A stretch of DNA of 64,000 bases from Planococcus kocurii (GCF_001465835.2 NZ_CP013661.2:2782501-2846500); one strand, 5' to 3'; positions 26,550-37,869 are shown, numbered from the stretch's first letter. A program made the numbers and translations. Notes: generated by a model not told the origin, from the sequence alone.

Positions 26550-28364
26550 ATGGGGAAGAATAACAGGTCTAAGTTTTTACTCTTTTTAATCATATCTTTT
26601 GTCCTAATTTTGGCAGCTTGTAACGGTGACGATAAAGCGAAAGACGGCGACGACAAAGGCGCTGAAGACGGAGATAAAAAGAAAGACGGCATGTATTCAA
26701 TAGAAGATTTTAGCAATGTTAAAACCAATGAAGGCGAAGCCATTGATGGTGGAACGATTACATTTGGTTTAGTATCCGATACGGTATTTGAAGGAACGTT
26801 AAACTGGAACTTCTACTCTGGTGCACCAGATGCAGAAATTTTAAACTGGTTTGATGAAGGCTTGTTAACGTGGGATGAAAACTACGTGTATACAAATGAT
26901 GGAGCTGCGACATATGAAATTTCAGAAGATGAACGCACATTTACATTCAAAATCGGCGATAATGTCAACTGGCACGACGGCGAGCCTGTAACTGCTGAAG
27001 ACTGGCAGTTTGCGCACGAAGTAATCGGTAACAAAGATTACGACGGTCCTCGCTACAACTCTGATTTCACGAACATTGAAGGAATGGAAGAGTATAACAG
27101 CGGAAAAGCTGATACGATTTCAGGCATTGAAGTAGTTGATGAGAAAACATTGAAAATTACGTACATCGAATCAACACCTTCTCTATTAACAGGAAGCATT
27201 TGGTCATATCCACTAGCGAAGCACATTTTTGGCGACATGGCAGTAGCAGATATTTCATCTTCACCAGAAGTTCGTCAAAACCCAATTGGTTTTGGACCGT
27301 TTAAAGTAGACAGCATCGTACCTGGTGAGTCTGTAACGCTTACTAAAAACGAAGACTACTGGCGCGGAGCACCAAAACTTGATGGCGTGACAATCAAAGT
27401 AATTAGCAGTTCAACAGTTGTTCAAGAATTGGAAACGGGTGGCGTTGACTTGATCAGTGATTTCCCAGTAGATCAATTCCCGGACAATGCTGAAATGTCT
27501 AACGTTGAATACTTAGGTACGATTGATCGTGCTTATACGTATATTGGCTTTAAACTTGGAACATGGGATGCAGAGAAAAACGTAGTAGCGCCTAACCCAG
27601 ATGCGAAAATGGGCGATGTCGAACTTCGTCAAGCAATGTGGCATGCTGTAGACAACACGGCAGTTGGCGAGCGTTTCTATAATGGATTACGTTGGAATGC
27701 AACAACATTGATTCCACCGTCGCATCCTGAATTCCATGACGATAAAAACGAAGGCAGAGCGTATGATCCTGAAGCCGCAATGAAGCTTTTGGATGATGCA
27801 GGATATGTTGATACGGATGATGATGGATTCCGTGAAGATCCGGAAGGCAAACCACTTGAAATCAACTTTATTTCGATGACGGGTGGAGACACTGCTGAGC
27901 CATTAGCTCAATACTATGTACAATCATGGGAAAAAGTTGGATTAAAGGTAAACTTGGAAATGCTTGAGTTTAATACATTCTACGACCGTGTTGGTAACGG
28001 CGGAGAAGACGATCCAGAAGTAGATGTCTACCAAGCAGCTTGGGGAGTTGGAATTGACGTAGATCCTTCAGGTCTTTACGGAGCTGAAGCTCTATACAAT
28101 TTTGCTCGCTGGGAAAACGAAGACAACGAGCGTCTTTTAAAAGAAGGCCGTTCACCAGAAGCATTCGATTTAACATACCGTCAAGACGTATACAAAGAGT
28201 GGCAGCAGTTGATGGTTGATGAAGTGCCGGTATTCCCGACTCTATATCGCGCATTACTTAGCCCGGTTAACAATCGCGTATTGAATTATGCAATCGGTGA
28301 TGGAACTGGCATTTACTTGTCTGATCTTGCTGTGAGTGAAGAAAAAGCAATTACAGCAGAATAA
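26550..28364 (+). CDS. Oligopeptide ABC transporter substrate-binding lipoprotein (OppA/AppA family)
   Basis: 604 residues. Lipoprotein signal peptide with lipobox LILAAC, then a low-complexity linker very rich in K, D and E (residues about 25-47), then an SBP_bac_5 domain (GPFKVDSIVPGESVTLTKN and similar). It binds peptides outside the membrane and delivers them to the OppBC-like permease encoded just upstream. ATG 26550 follows AGAGGGGGAAA. It is the last gene of the operon and is separated from oppC by a 95-base gap, which is common before highly expressed binding proteins. Confidence 0.92.
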   Translation: MGKNNRSKFLLFLIISFVLILAACNGDDKAKDGDDKGAEDGDKKKDGMYSIEDFSNVKTNEGEAIDGGTITFGLVSDTVFEGTLNWNFYSGAPDAEILNWFDEGLLTWDENYVYTNDGAATYEISEDERTFTFKIGDNVNWHDGEPVTAEDWQFAHEVIGNKDYDGPRYNSDFTNIEGMEEYNSGKADTISGIEVVDEKTLKITYIESTPSLLTGSIWSYPLAKHIFGDMAVADISSSPEVRQNPIGFGPFKVDSIVPGESVTLTKNEDYWRGAPKLDGVTIKVISSSTVVQELETGGVDLISDFPVDQFPDNAEMSNVEYLGTIDRAYTYIGFKLGTWDAEKNVVAPNPDAKMGDVELRQAMWHAVDNTAVGERFYNGLRWNATTLIPPSHPEFHDDKNEGRAYDPEAAMKLLDDAGYVDTDDDGFREDPEGKPLEINFISMTGGDTAEPLAQYYVQSWEKVGLKVNLEMLEFNTFYDRVGNGGEDDPEVDVYQAAWGVGIDVDPSGLYGAEALYNFARWENEDNERLLKEGRSPEAFDLTYRQDVYKEWQQLMVDEVPVFPTLYRALLSPVNNRVLNYAIGDGTGIYLSDLAVSEEKAITAE

Positions 28365-28373
28365 TAACCAAAT

Positions 28374-28404
28374 AAAAAAGAGCTGCGATTTTGCAGCTCT
28401 TTTT

Positions 28405-28407
<3 letters not shown>
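28374..28407. terminator. Bidirectional terminator between the substrate-binding protein and trpS
   Basis: Stem AAAAAAGAGCTGC / GCAGCTCTTTTTT with a 6-base loop. Both strands end in a T-run and the trpS stop codon lies at its edge. Confidence 0.93.
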
Positions 28408-29672
<1,265 letters not shown>

Positions 29673-29698
29673 ATACATAACCAATTTAGGAAGCAATA

Positions 29699-30040
29699 CT
29701 AAAGGCTATAAATTACTAGGCAAACCATCATGATCAGCAAGGTGATCGTGCCAGTAAGGAGCAGATACGAACTGGAAAAAGCAATCACTTCAGAAGGCGG
29801 CCGCATCTCATCATCTTCAAGAGTCGATTTTAGCTTGAAAGCCTTTCTCATACTTATAGTGAATATATCAAACACACCTGTTCGAACGACAAAAACCCAA
29901 GAACCCAAAAACAATAAAATGCCGCCGTAAACAAATGAATTATTAATATACGACAACAACGTGACATGATCAGTCCTAAAAAAAGCAGTAATTAAAATCA
30001 ATACTTGAATAATTACGATAGAAAAAAACAATTTTTTCAA
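29699..30040 (-). CDS. DUF3899 domain membrane protein
   Basis: 113 residues, three to four hydrophobic helices. The segment VRTGVFDIFTISMRKAFK is typical of DUF3899. Function is unknown. The start TTG at 30040 follows CGAGGTG with 6 bases; the longer reading from TTG 30064 would begin on the -10 element, because a promoter TTGATT, 17 bases, TACAAT (30069-30064) lies there on the minus strand. It is a single gene between trpS and opp. Confidence 0.72.
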   Translation of the reverse strand: MKKLFFSIVIIQVLILITAFFRTDHVTLLSYINNSFVYGGILLFLGSWVFVVRTGVFDIFTISMRKAFKLKSTLEDDEMRPPSEVIAFSSSYLLLTGTITLLIMMVCLVIYSL

Positions 30041-30117
30041 AATTGGCACCTCGATTCTTACCAATTGTAGAAGAAATTCTAAAAAAAATCAAAATATTTT
30101 TTGTTTATCGTAGACTG

Positions 30118-30131
30118 CGTAAACGCTTACA
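30118..30131. promoter_or_regulatory. cre-like site (CcpA) between DUF3899 and oppA
   Basis: CGTAAACGCTTACA matches the cre consensus TGWNANCGNTNWCA at 13 of 14 positions and is nearly palindromic. It lies about 80 bases before the oppA -35 and about 50 bases before the DUF3899 -10, so either gene could be the target. Confidence 0.6.
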
Positions 30132-30165
30132 AATCCAACATTCTCAAGGTTTCTTGTAATATCAA

Positions 30166-30183
30166 TGTAACGCAATTGTTACA
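30166..30183. promoter_or_regulatory. Unassigned operator-like dyad upstream of oppA
   Basis: TGTAAC, six bases, GTTACA (30166-30171 and 30178-30183), nested inside an outer pair CTTGTAA / TTACAAG. It sits about 28 bases upstream of the oppA -35. I do not recognise the regulator. Confidence 0.4.
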
Positions 30184-30210
30184 AGAGTGTAAAAATTAGC
30201 AAAAAAGTTC

Positions 30211-30266
30211 TGTACAAGAAAAAATATGTATGTATAATTAAGAGTGTACCAAGTTTTCAGAAAATT
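30211..30266 (+). promoter_or_regulatory. oppA promoter and CodY box
   Basis: TGTACA (30211-30216), 16 bases, TATAAT (30233-30238). Just downstream is AGTTTTCAGAAAATT (30252-30266), matching the CodY consensus AATTTTCWGAAAATT at 14 of 15. The location after the transcription start fits repression when branched-chain amino acids and GTP are abundant. Confidence 0.8.
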
Positions 30267-30282
30267 CGAGGGGGTCAATTTA

Positions 30283-31974
30283 GTGAAAAACAGTAAGATT
30301 TTTTGGCTACTAAGCCTAGTTTTAGTTCTAAGTGCTTTTCTAGCAGCGTGTGGTGGCGGCGATGAAAAAGAAACTGGAACTGACAAACCAGATGACAAAG
30401 AGACAGCTGGGGAATTAGACTCAGAGCAAGTATTGAACTTAATGGAAAGCGCAGAAATTCCAACAATGGATCTTTCATTAGCTGAAGATGCAGTTGCGTT
30501 TAACATTTTCAACAATGTTAACGAAGGTCTATTCCGTTTAAATCAAGAAAGCGTAGCTGAACCAGCACTTGCGGATGGCGAGCCTGAAGTCAGCGAAGAT
30601 GGACTAACTTATACATTTAAATTGCGTGACTCAAACTGGTCAGATGGAACACCTGTTACTGCTAAAGATTTTGTCTACTCTTGGCAACGTTCAATTGACC
30701 CTGCTACAGGATCTCCATACGGAGCATACATGATGGGCGGATCAATTTTAAATGCTACTGATATTGCTGAAGGAAAAATGGAACCAACTGAACTTGGAGT
30801 TACGGCTGTAGACGACAACACGCTTGAAGTAAAGCTTGAACGTCCAGTACCTTACTTTATGTCATTAATGTCTTTCCCAACTTTCTATCCACAGAACGAA
30901 GCTTTCGTAACTGAAAAAGGTGACGCTTACGCTTCTAACTCTGATAACTTGATCTTCAACGGACCATTCACATTGACTGATTGGGACGGAACTGGTTTAA
31001 CTTGGAAAATGCAGAAAAACCCTGAATATTGGGATGCTGAAACAGTTAAACTTGAAACAATCAACTGGGACGTAGTAAAAGAACCTGCTACTTCAGTTAA
31101 CCTTTACAACTCTGGTGAAAAAGATCGTGCTGCGTTGAGCGGTGAATTTGCAATGCAATACGCAAATGACGAAAACTTAGTAACTGATTTGGAACCAACT
31201 GTTTTCTACTTCAAACTGAACCAAGAACGTAAGGGCGAGAAAAATGCTCTTGCAAACGTAAATATCCGTAAAGCAATCGCGTCAGGCTTTAACAAGCAAG
31301 ATCTAGTTGACGTAGTATTGGCTAACGGTTCACTACCAGCAACATTCTTAGTGCCAACTGAGTTTGCTTTTGATGAAAACAAAGCGGACTTCCGTGAAGT
31401 TAATGGCGACCTAATTGAATTCGATGCTGAAGAAGCTGCAAAACTTTGGGCTACTGGTCTTGAAGAATTAGGAGTGGAAGAAGTGACACTTGAAATCTTG
31501 GGTGGCGACACTGAAACTGCTAAAAACATGGACGCTTATTTGAAAAACCAACTTGAAACAAATCTTGAAGGGTTGACAATCAACCTTAAAGCAGTACCTT
31601 TTGGAGTTCGTTTAGAACTTGATGAAGCTCAGGACTATGACATTCAAACAGCTGGATGGGGACCAGATTATCAGGATCCTATGACATTCATCGACTTGTT
31701 CGTTACTGGATCTCCTCAAAACAAAATGGCTTACTCGAACCCTGAGTATGATGCTTTAGTTGAATCAGCTAAAGGCGAACTAGCAACAGACCCAGCTGCA
31801 CGTTGGGAAGCAATGGCTAAAGCTGAAAAAATTCTTCTAGAAGATGATGCAGCTATCGCGCCACTTTACCAACGCGGAGCAATGGCTCTACAACAACCGT
31901 ACGTAAATGACATTATTAAACACCCATTCGGTGGAGATTTCTCTTACAAATGGGCATACATTTCGGGCAAATAA
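30283..31974 (+). CDS. oppA: Oligopeptide-binding lipoprotein OppA
   Basis: 563 residues from GTG 30283, after GAGGGGGT. Lipobox FLAAC, acidic linker, then a complete SBP_bac_5 domain (TYTFKLRDSNWSDGTPVTAKDF). The cysteine anchors it to the outer face of the membrane, where it captures peptides for OppBCDF. The upstream ATG at 30244 would place the CodY box and ribosome site inside the gene, so it is not used. It is the first gene of the oppABCDF set, followed by a hairpin that probably lowers read-through into oppB. Confidence 0.94.
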   Translation: MKNSKIFWLLSLVLVLSAFLAACGGGDEKETGTDKPDDKETAGELDSEQVLNLMESAEIPTMDLSLAEDAVAFNIFNNVNEGLFRLNQESVAEPALADGEPEVSEDGLTYTFKLRDSNWSDGTPVTAKDFVYSWQRSIDPATGSPYGAYMMGGSILNATDIAEGKMEPTELGVTAVDDNTLEVKLERPVPYFMSLMSFPTFYPQNEAFVTEKGDAYASNSDNLIFNGPFTLTDWDGTGLTWKMQKNPEYWDAETVKLETINWDVVKEPATSVNLYNSGEKDRAALSGEFAMQYANDENLVTDLEPTVFYFKLNQERKGEKNALANVNIRKAIASGFNKQDLVDVVLANGSLPATFLVPTEFAFDENKADFREVNGDLIEFDAEEAAKLWATGLEELGVEEVTLEILGGDTETAKNMDAYLKNQLETNLEGLTINLKAVPFGVRLELDEAQDYDIQTAGWGPDYQDPMTFIDLFVTGSPQNKMAYSNPEYDALVESAKGELATDPAARWEAMAKAEKILLEDDAAIAPLYQRGAMALQQPYVNDIIKHPFGGDFSYKWAYISGK

Positions 31975-32005
31975 TAACTTAATCCCGCTACTGTGAAAAC
32001 AAAAT

Positions 32006-32050
32006 AGAAAGAGAGTATATCGTATTTTGGATCGGTATACTCTCTTTTCT
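32006..32050 (+). terminator. Hairpin after oppA (terminator or attenuator)
   Basis: Stem AGAAAGAGAGTATA / TATACTCTC-TTTTCT with a 16-base loop and a T-rich end. oppBCDF follow within 110 bases, so partial read-through is likely. Confidence 0.75.
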
Positions 32051-32160
32051 AATGCTAAGTAATTGACGGAAAATTACCACTTTTCTGCTAAATCATGAAT
32101 GCTGCAAATTCATTGTTTTTTGATGAATTTGTCAAATAGAATTATTTTTGGAGGTGCACC

Positions 32161-33096
32161 ATGGCGAAGTATATTGGCAAGCGTTTAATTTATATGTTTC
32201 TCACATTAGCATTAATTGCTACATTCACTTTTTTCTTAATTAAGATTTTACCAGGTTCCCCTGTTGCTTCCGCAGATAAATTATCTCCAGAACAAAGGGC
32301 AGTTGTAGAGGCTAGATATGGTTTGGATAAACCACTCCCGGTTCAGTATTTTGACTATATGTTTGGTCTCGTACAAGGAGATCTAGGAATTTCTATCAAC
32401 CAGTTTAAAGGAGCAGAAGTGACAGATGTCATTTTAAGTCGAATGGGTCCATCCGCTCAAATTGGTTTCCAAGGCATGCTGCTTGGCACCGTTTTAGGAA
32501 TACTTTTGGGAATGGTTGCCGCTTTAAGACAAAACACTTGGGTTGATTACACCAGCACATTCATAGCGATTGTCGGAATATCAATTCCTTCTTTTGTTTT
32601 TGCTTCACTCTTGCAATATTGGTTCGGATTAAAATGGGGACTGTTCCCAGTGGCTTTGTGGAAAGATGGCTTTATGTCCAGCGTACTGCCTTCTGTCGCG
32701 TTAGCGATGTTCCCACTTGCTACAGCAGCACGTTTTATCCGGACAGAAATGATTGAAGTTCTTGGGTCGGATTATATTACATTAGCAAAAGCTAAAGGCG
32801 CAAGCGGATCAGAAATTGCATTTAAACATGCGTTTCGTAATGCGTTGATTCCATTGATTACGGTTTTAGGACCGATGGCTGTAGCTATTCTAACGGGGTC
32901 ACTTGTTGTTGAACAAATTTTCGCAATTCCAGGTATCGGGGAGCAATTTGTTAAATCGATTATTGTCAGCGATTTCTCCATCATTATGGGAACTACTATT
33001 TTCTTCTCAGTATTCCTGATTGTGGTGATCCTATTGGTAGACATTTTGTATGGTGTCATTGACCCTCGTATCCGTCTTTCAGGAGGTAAAAATTAA
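32161..33096 (+). CDS. oppB: Oligopeptide ABC transporter permease OppB
   Basis: 311 residues with six predicted transmembrane helices; N-terminus GKRLIYMFLTLALIATFTFF and EAA loop LAKAKGASGSEIAFKHAFRN. ATG 32161 follows a strong GGAGGTG. Forms the peptide channel with OppC. Its stop overlaps the oppC start by one base. Confidence 0.93.
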   Translation: MAKYIGKRLIYMFLTLALIATFTFFLIKILPGSPVASADKLSPEQRAVVEARYGLDKPLPVQYFDYMFGLVQGDLGISINQFKGAEVTDVILSRMGPSAQIGFQGMLLGTVLGILLGMVAALRQNTWVDYTSTFIAIVGISIPSFVFASLLQYWFGLKWGLFPVALWKDGFMSSVLPSVALAMFPLATAARFIRTEMIEVLGSDYITLAKAKGASGSEIAFKHAFRNALIPLITVLGPMAVAILTGSLVVEQIFAIPGIGEQFVKSIIVSDFSIIMGTTIFFSVFLIVVILLVDILYGVIDPRIRLSGGKN

Positions 33097-34124
33097 TGAC
33101 TCAGAAAATTGATAAAATCCCAGAACTGCCGCAAGGTTCGTTTGAGCGGATTACATTAGATTCGAAGCAAGCTGAACGCATTACAAAACCAAGCGTTAGT
33201 TTTTGGCAAGATGCTTGGTACCGTATTCGGAAAAACAAAGGTGCTTTGTTCAGTCTAATTCTCTTTGGTTTGATTGCAATCATGGCCTTTTTAGGACCAG
33301 TGATTAGTCCTTATGAGCCTAATGCGCAAACGATTACTCATGCAAACTTACCGCCGAAAATTCCGGGTATAGAAAAATTAGGGATTTTAAATGGTGTTGG
33401 AACTTTGGGTGGCCAAAAAGTCGATCTGTATGAAATGAAAAATGTCGAAGTCAATTATTGGTTTGGTACAGATGGACTTGGCCGCGATATGTTTTCTCGT
33501 GTGTGGAAAGGGACTCAAGTGTCCTTGTTCATTGCTTTTGTAGCAGCAGCAATTGATATGTTAATTGGTGTAATCTACGGGGGTGTTTCAGGATACTTCG
33601 GCGGGCGTGTGGATGACTTCATGCAGCGGATTGTCGAAATCCTGACAGGTATTCCGAACTTAGTTGTTGTTATCTTGTTTATCTTAATTATGGACCCCGG
33701 AATACTGGCCATTATTATTGCCTTAACCATAACCGGATGGACCGGAATGTCCCGGGTCGTCCGTGGGCAAGTTCTTAAATATAAGAGTCAGGAATTTGTT
33801 TTGGCTGCCCGTACTTTAGGTGCCAGCGATAGTCGCATTATATGGAAGCATTTAATGCCAAACGTTTTGGGCGTAATTATTATCAATACAATGTTCACCA
33901 TTCCAAGTGCTATTTTCTTTGAAGCTTTCTTAAGCTTTATCGGTCTAGGTCTTCAAGCACCAGATGCTTCGCTTGGTACATTAATCAATGATGGTTACGC
34001 GTTAATCCAATTTGCGCCGCATATTTTAGCATTCCCGGCCATCTTGCTGAGTTTGATTATGATTGCGTTTAACTTGATCGGTGATGGACTTCGTGATGCC
34101 CTCGATCCGAAGATGAAAGATTAA
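33096..34124 (+). CDS. oppC: Oligopeptide ABC transporter permease OppC
   Basis: 342 residues. A 45-residue cytoplasmic N-terminus, first helix near 50-70, the GTDGLGRDMFSRVWKGTQVSL motif and EAA loop LAARTLGASDSRIIWKHLMPN. It is longer than the OppC of the other transporter because of an insert near residues 85-120. ATG 33096 overlaps the oppB stop (TAATG) and follows AGGAGG. Part of oppABCDF. Confidence 0.93.
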   Translation: MTQKIDKIPELPQGSFERITLDSKQAERITKPSVSFWQDAWYRIRKNKGALFSLILFGLIAIMAFLGPVISPYEPNAQTITHANLPPKIPGIEKLGILNGVGTLGGQKVDLYEMKNVEVNYWFGTDGLGRDMFSRVWKGTQVSLFIAFVAAAIDMLIGVIYGGVSGYFGGRVDDFMQRIVEILTGIPNLVVVILFILIMDPGILAIIIALTITGWTGMSRVVRGQVLKYKSQEFVLAARTLGASDSRIIWKHLMPNVLGVIIINTMFTIPSAIFFEAFLSFIGLGLQAPDASLGTLINDGYALIQFAPHILAFPAILLSLIMIAFNLIGDGLRDALDPKMKD

Positions 34125-34139
34125 GGAGGAAAGTTTATA

Positions 34140-35195
34140 ATGGAGAAAATTTTACAAGTAAAAGACCTTGAACTTTCCTTTAATACCCAAGGTGGGGAAG
34201 TTAAAGCGATACGTGGGGTCAACTTTGATTTATATAAAGGTGAAACTTTAGCAATCGTTGGAGAGTCGGGTTCAGGAAAATCTGTTACGACAAAATCCAT
34301 TATGCGTTTGCTACCAGAACAATCAGCAGAATTTAAAAATGGTGAAATTTTGTTCGGAGGTCAAGATTTAACGAAATTGAGTGATCGCGAGATGCAGAAA
34401 ATCCGTGGAAAAGAAATATCGATGATTTTCCAGGATCCAATGACTTCTTTAAATCCGACAATGCCAATTGGCCGTCAGTTAACAGAGCCTTTGTTAAAAC
34501 ATCAGAAAATTAGTAAGACAGAAGCAAAAAAAGTTGCGATCGACTTGTTGCGTTTGGTCGGCATGCCAAAACCTGAACTGCGGATGAAACAATATCCTCA
34601 CCAATTCTCAGGTGGACAGCGCCAGCGGATCGTGATCGCCATTTCATTAGCTTGTAACCCGAAAATTTTGATCGCGGATGAGCCCACAACTGCACTGGAT
34701 GTGACAATTCAAGCGCAAATATTAGAGTTAATGAAAGACTTACAAAAGAAAATTGATACTTCAATTATTTTCATTACACACGATCTTGGTGTCGTAGCCA
34801 ACGTAGCCGATCGCGTAGCCGTTATGTACGGAGGGAAAATTGTTGAAATCGGCACAGTGGATGAAATTTTCTATAACCCGCAGCATCCATATACATGGGG
34901 CTTGTTGAGTTCAATGCCTTCACTCGATACAGAAGATGCAAAGCTGTATGCGATTCCAGGAACGCCTCCTGATTTGTTGGATCCACCAAAAGGAGATGCT
35001 TTTGCTCTTCGAAGCGAATATGCACTAAAAATCGATATGGAGCAAAATCCGCCATTCTTCAAAGTCAGTGATACGCACTCTGCTGCAACTTGGTTGTTGC
35101 ATCCAGATGCGCCTCAGGTAGAACCACCTTTGACCGTTATTGAACGCATGAAGAAATTCCCGGGAAGCAGATATTATGAAGGGGGCGCGGTATAA
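34140..35195 (+). CDS. oppD: Oligopeptide ABC transporter ATP-binding protein OppD
   Basis: 351 residues. Walker A GESGSGKS at 41-48, signature [16 protein letters not shown], Walker [13 protein letters not shown], and the C-terminal oligopeptide domain. ATG 34140 follows AAGGAGGAAAG. Pairs with OppF to power OppBC. Its end overlaps the oppF start by one base. Confidence 0.94.
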   Translation: MEKILQVKDLELSFNTQGGEVKAIRGVNFDLYKGETLAIVGESGSGKSVTTKSIMRLLPEQSAEFKNGEILFGGQDLTKLSDREMQKIRGKEISMIFQDPMTSLNPTMPIGRQLTEPLLKHQKISKTEAKKVAIDLLRLVGMPKPELRMKQYPHQFSGGQRQRIVIAISLACNPKILIADEPTTALDVTIQAQILELMKDLQKKIDTSIIFITHDLGVVANVADRVAVMYGGKIVEIGTVDEIFYNPQHPYTWGLLSSMPSLDTEDAKLYAIPGTPPDLLDPPKGDAFALRSEYALKIDMEQNPPFFKVSDTHSAATWLLHPDAPQVEPPLTVIERMKKFPGSRYYEGGAV

Positions 35196-36130
35196 TGGCT
35201 GAAAAGTTACTCGAAATTAAAAACCTAAAACAGTATTTCAATATCGGTAAAGCAAACGAAGTCCGCGCAGTAGATGACATTAGCTTTGATATTTACAAAG
35301 GCGAAACTTTAGGACTTGTTGGAGAGTCAGGCTGTGGAAAATCCACGACTGGACGTTCGATCATCCGTTTATATGATGCAACAGATGGTGATGTTTTCTA
35401 CGAAGGTGAAAATGTTCATGGGAAAAAATCAAAGCAAGATTTAAAGAAATTTAACCGCAAAATGCAAATGATTTTCCAAGATCCTTATGCTTCGTTAAAC
35501 CAGCGCATGAAAGTTATGGATATTATTGCTGAAGGCATCGATATTCATGGCTTAGCAAAAAATGCAACAGAACGTAAAAAAATGGTTTATGACTTGCTGG
35601 AAACAGTAGGTTTGAACAAAGAACACGCGAACCGATATCCGCATGAATTCTCAGGTGGACAGCGTCAGCGTCTTGGAATTGCCCGTGCTTTAGCGGTAGA
35701 TCCTGATTTTATCATTGCCGATGAGCCTATTTCTGCACTAGACGTTTCAATTCAAGCGCAGGTTGTAAACCTACTGAAAGAACTTCAAATTGAAAAAGGA
35801 TTAACATTCTTATTCATCGCGCATGATTTATCAATGGTTAAATACATTTCAGATCGTATCGGTGTTATGTATTTTGGTAAATTAGTAGAGCTAGCTCCTG
35901 CTGAAGAGTTATACAAGAATCCATTGCATCCATACACGCAATCCTTGTTATCAGCGATTCCGTTGCCAGATCCAAACTATGAACGCAACCGGGTACGTAA
36001 ATCATATGATCCTGCTGTACACGAATACACAAAAGCTGATGATGTTCGGATGAGAGAAATCAGTCCTGGCCACTTTGTTCAATGTTCAGAGCGCGAACTT
36101 GAGTCTATAAAAGCAGCTGCAGTGAAGTAA
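35195..36130 (+). CDS. oppF: Oligopeptide ABC transporter ATP-binding protein OppF
   Basis: 311 residues. Walker A GESGCGKS at 43-50, signature SGGQRQRLGIARALA, Walker B FIIADEPISALD. Last gene of the operon, ending at a terminator. ATG 35195 overlaps the oppD stop and is preceded by AAGGGGGCG. Confidence 0.94.
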   Translation: MAEKLLEIKNLKQYFNIGKANEVRAVDDISFDIYKGETLGLVGESGCGKSTTGRSIIRLYDATDGDVFYEGENVHGKKSKQDLKKFNRKMQMIFQDPYASLNQRMKVMDIIAEGIDIHGLAKNATERKKMVYDLLETVGLNKEHANRYPHEFSGGQRQRLGIARALAVDPDFIIADEPISALDVSIQAQVVNLLKELQIEKGLTFLFIAHDLSMVKYISDRIGVMYFGKLVELAPAEELYKNPLHPYTQSLLSAIPLPDPNYERNRVRKSYDPAVHEYTKADDVRMREISPGHFVQCSERELESIKAAAVK

Positions 36131-36133
36131 AGA

Positions 36134-36164
36134 AAAGCGATGTCCTTATGGGCATCGTTTTTTT
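36134..36164 (+). terminator. Terminator after oppF
   Basis: Hairpin built on CGATG/CATCG and CC/GG, with a seven-T run. Confidence 0.82.
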
Positions 36165-36349
36165 AATTACTCTTTTCTTCATATATAACAACTCTATTCA
36201 CTATTCTCGTAATTTCCTTATTTTATAAGTCAAATAAATGATAGAATGGAAGAACGATGGATAAAGAAAAACTTTAACGAGCAGACCTTTCTTTATTAGT
36301 ACTCATCGTTAGTCGCCTTAATGCAATAATGGAAAAAGGAGTGCAGCAA

Positions 36350-37558
36350 ATGATGAAAACGTGGAAATGGATGACCGTTTGTGCAGTGAGCATTAGTTTA
36401 GTAAGTATAGGAAATGTATATGCAGATGAAGAAGATAAAACGCCTGATTTTACACAGCGTGCCTATGAAACAGCTGAACTTGACTCTCAGGTATTGGCAT
36501 CATCCAAACTATTCAAATTTGATTCTGGACTGGAGTTTACTTACCCAGATGCTGTACGAGGAATTTTTGTAACGGCCCATTCGGCTGGAGGAGAACGCTT
36601 TGATTCGCTAATTAATCTTGTGGATAAAACAGAATTAAACGCTATGGTTATTGATATAAAAGAAGACTTAGGCTACTTAACGTACATACCTGAAGAAGGT
36701 TCAGATTTGGCGAAACTGGATATGGGACAAGCCCTAATAAAAGATCCGCGAGCAATGCTAGAAAAATTAGAAAAAAAAGAGATCTATCCGATCGCCCGCG
36801 TCGTTGTATTTAAAGATACCGTCTTAGCTGAACAAAGGCCGGAGCTAACATTTATGGACGGAGATCAAGTATGGAAAAATAACCGCGGAGAATCGTTTGT
36901 GAATCCATTTCTAAAAGAAGTATGGGATCATAATGTTCAAATTGCCATCGAAGCAGCAAAGCTTGGATTCAAAGAAATCCAATTCGACTATGTCCGCTTC
37001 CCAGAAGGTTTTGAGAACCGGGCGAATGACTTAACTTATTCACTCGGTGATTACGAAGATTCTGCTGCTGACCCTATACAAAGAAGAGTCGAGGCCGTGA
37101 CAGAATTTGTGGCTTACGCTAAAGAACAATTACAACCTTATGGAGTAGAAGTATCAGTCGACATTTTCGGCTATGCGGCTACTTTGCCAGAAGCGCCAGG
37201 TATCGGTCAGAATTTTTCGAAGATCTCTGAAAATGTCGACGTGATTTCATCCATGATTTACCCGAGTCACTGGACCTCTTATTTTGGAATCGCAAAACCG
37301 GACTTAGAACCTTATCAACTAGTGACAGAATACGCGAAAGTAGAAAACCAAGTGCTAGCAAGCTTAGACAATGCACCTGTTTCAAGACCTTGGCTTCAAG
37401 ACTTTACAGCGAGTTACTTAGGCGCTGGTAATTATAAGCGATACGGAAAAGTAGAAGTAGAGGCTCAGATCAAAGCACTCAATGATCAAGGAATAGAAGA
37501 GTTTCTGTTGTGGAACGCTGGAAATTCGTATTCCGAGGGGGTAGATTATACGCCTTAA
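36350..37558 (+). CDS. Putative secreted glycoside hydrolase (DUF4015 family)
   Basis: 402 residues. Signal peptide at 1-25 (ends GNVYADEE), then a TIM-barrel type domain. AVRGIFVTAHSAGG opens the barrel, NAMVIDIKEDLG and KEIQFDYVRFPEG are the conserved strands of the DUF4015 putative hydrolases, and DIFGYAAT and MIYPSHW follow. Family members are predicted polysaccharide hydrolases of unknown substrate. ATG 36350 has AAGGAG 8 bases upstream; ATG 36329 is in front of that site. No terminator is evident after it. Single gene between opp and spx. Confidence 0.85.
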   Translation: MMKTWKWMTVCAVSISLVSIGNVYADEEDKTPDFTQRAYETAELDSQVLASSKLFKFDSGLEFTYPDAVRGIFVTAHSAGGERFDSLINLVDKTELNAMVIDIKEDLGYLTYIPEEGSDLAKLDMGQALIKDPRAMLEKLEKKEIYPIARVVVFKDTVLAEQRPELTFMDGDQVWKNNRGESFVNPFLKEVWDHNVQIAIEAAKLGFKEIQFDYVRFPEGFENRANDLTYSLGDYEDSAADPIQRRVEAVTEFVAYAKEQLQPYGVEVSVDIFGYAATLPEAPGIGQNFSKISENVDVISSMIYPSHWTSYFGIAKPDLEPYQLVTEYAKVENQVLASLDNAPVSRPWLQDFTASYLGAGNYKRYGKVEVEAQIKALNDQGIEEFLLWNAGNSYSEGVDYTP

Positions 37559-37854
37559 AAATGTATTCAAGAAATCACTCATTAAATTATCTAGCTTAAA
37601 ATGAAACCTTTTTCAGACTGAAACGTAATATATAAGTATGAAAGACATTTTCAAAAAGAAATGGTAAATGAGAATAAAATATTTTGATTTGGGAGTTTAC
37701 GACAAAAAGAAACAGGGTAAATTTAAGATATAGCTTACAAAGTATAAAGAAAATATAGTCAAAATGTGACGAAATGCTTCTTTTTTAATTTATTTATTGA
37801 GATAGACTATTAAAATAGCTCCAATCGTTGTATAATGAATGTAGAGCCTCTAAA
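37559..37854. other. A+T-rich intergenic interval upstream of spx
   Basis: No ORF or RNA recognised. Several promoter-like hexamers are present, including a TATAAT at 37831-37836 without a convincing -35. In B. subtilis spx has several promoters, and this long interval may carry more than one. Confidence 0.5.
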
Positions 37855-37869
37855 CTATAATGATTCTAA
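37855..37869 (+). promoter_or_regulatory. PerR-like box upstream of spx
   Basis: CTATAATGATTCTAA matches the PerR consensus TTATAATNATTATAA at 13 of 15. It is 59 bases before the spx start codon. In B. subtilis one spx promoter is repressed by PerR, so this fits peroxide-inducible spx. Confidence 0.6.
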
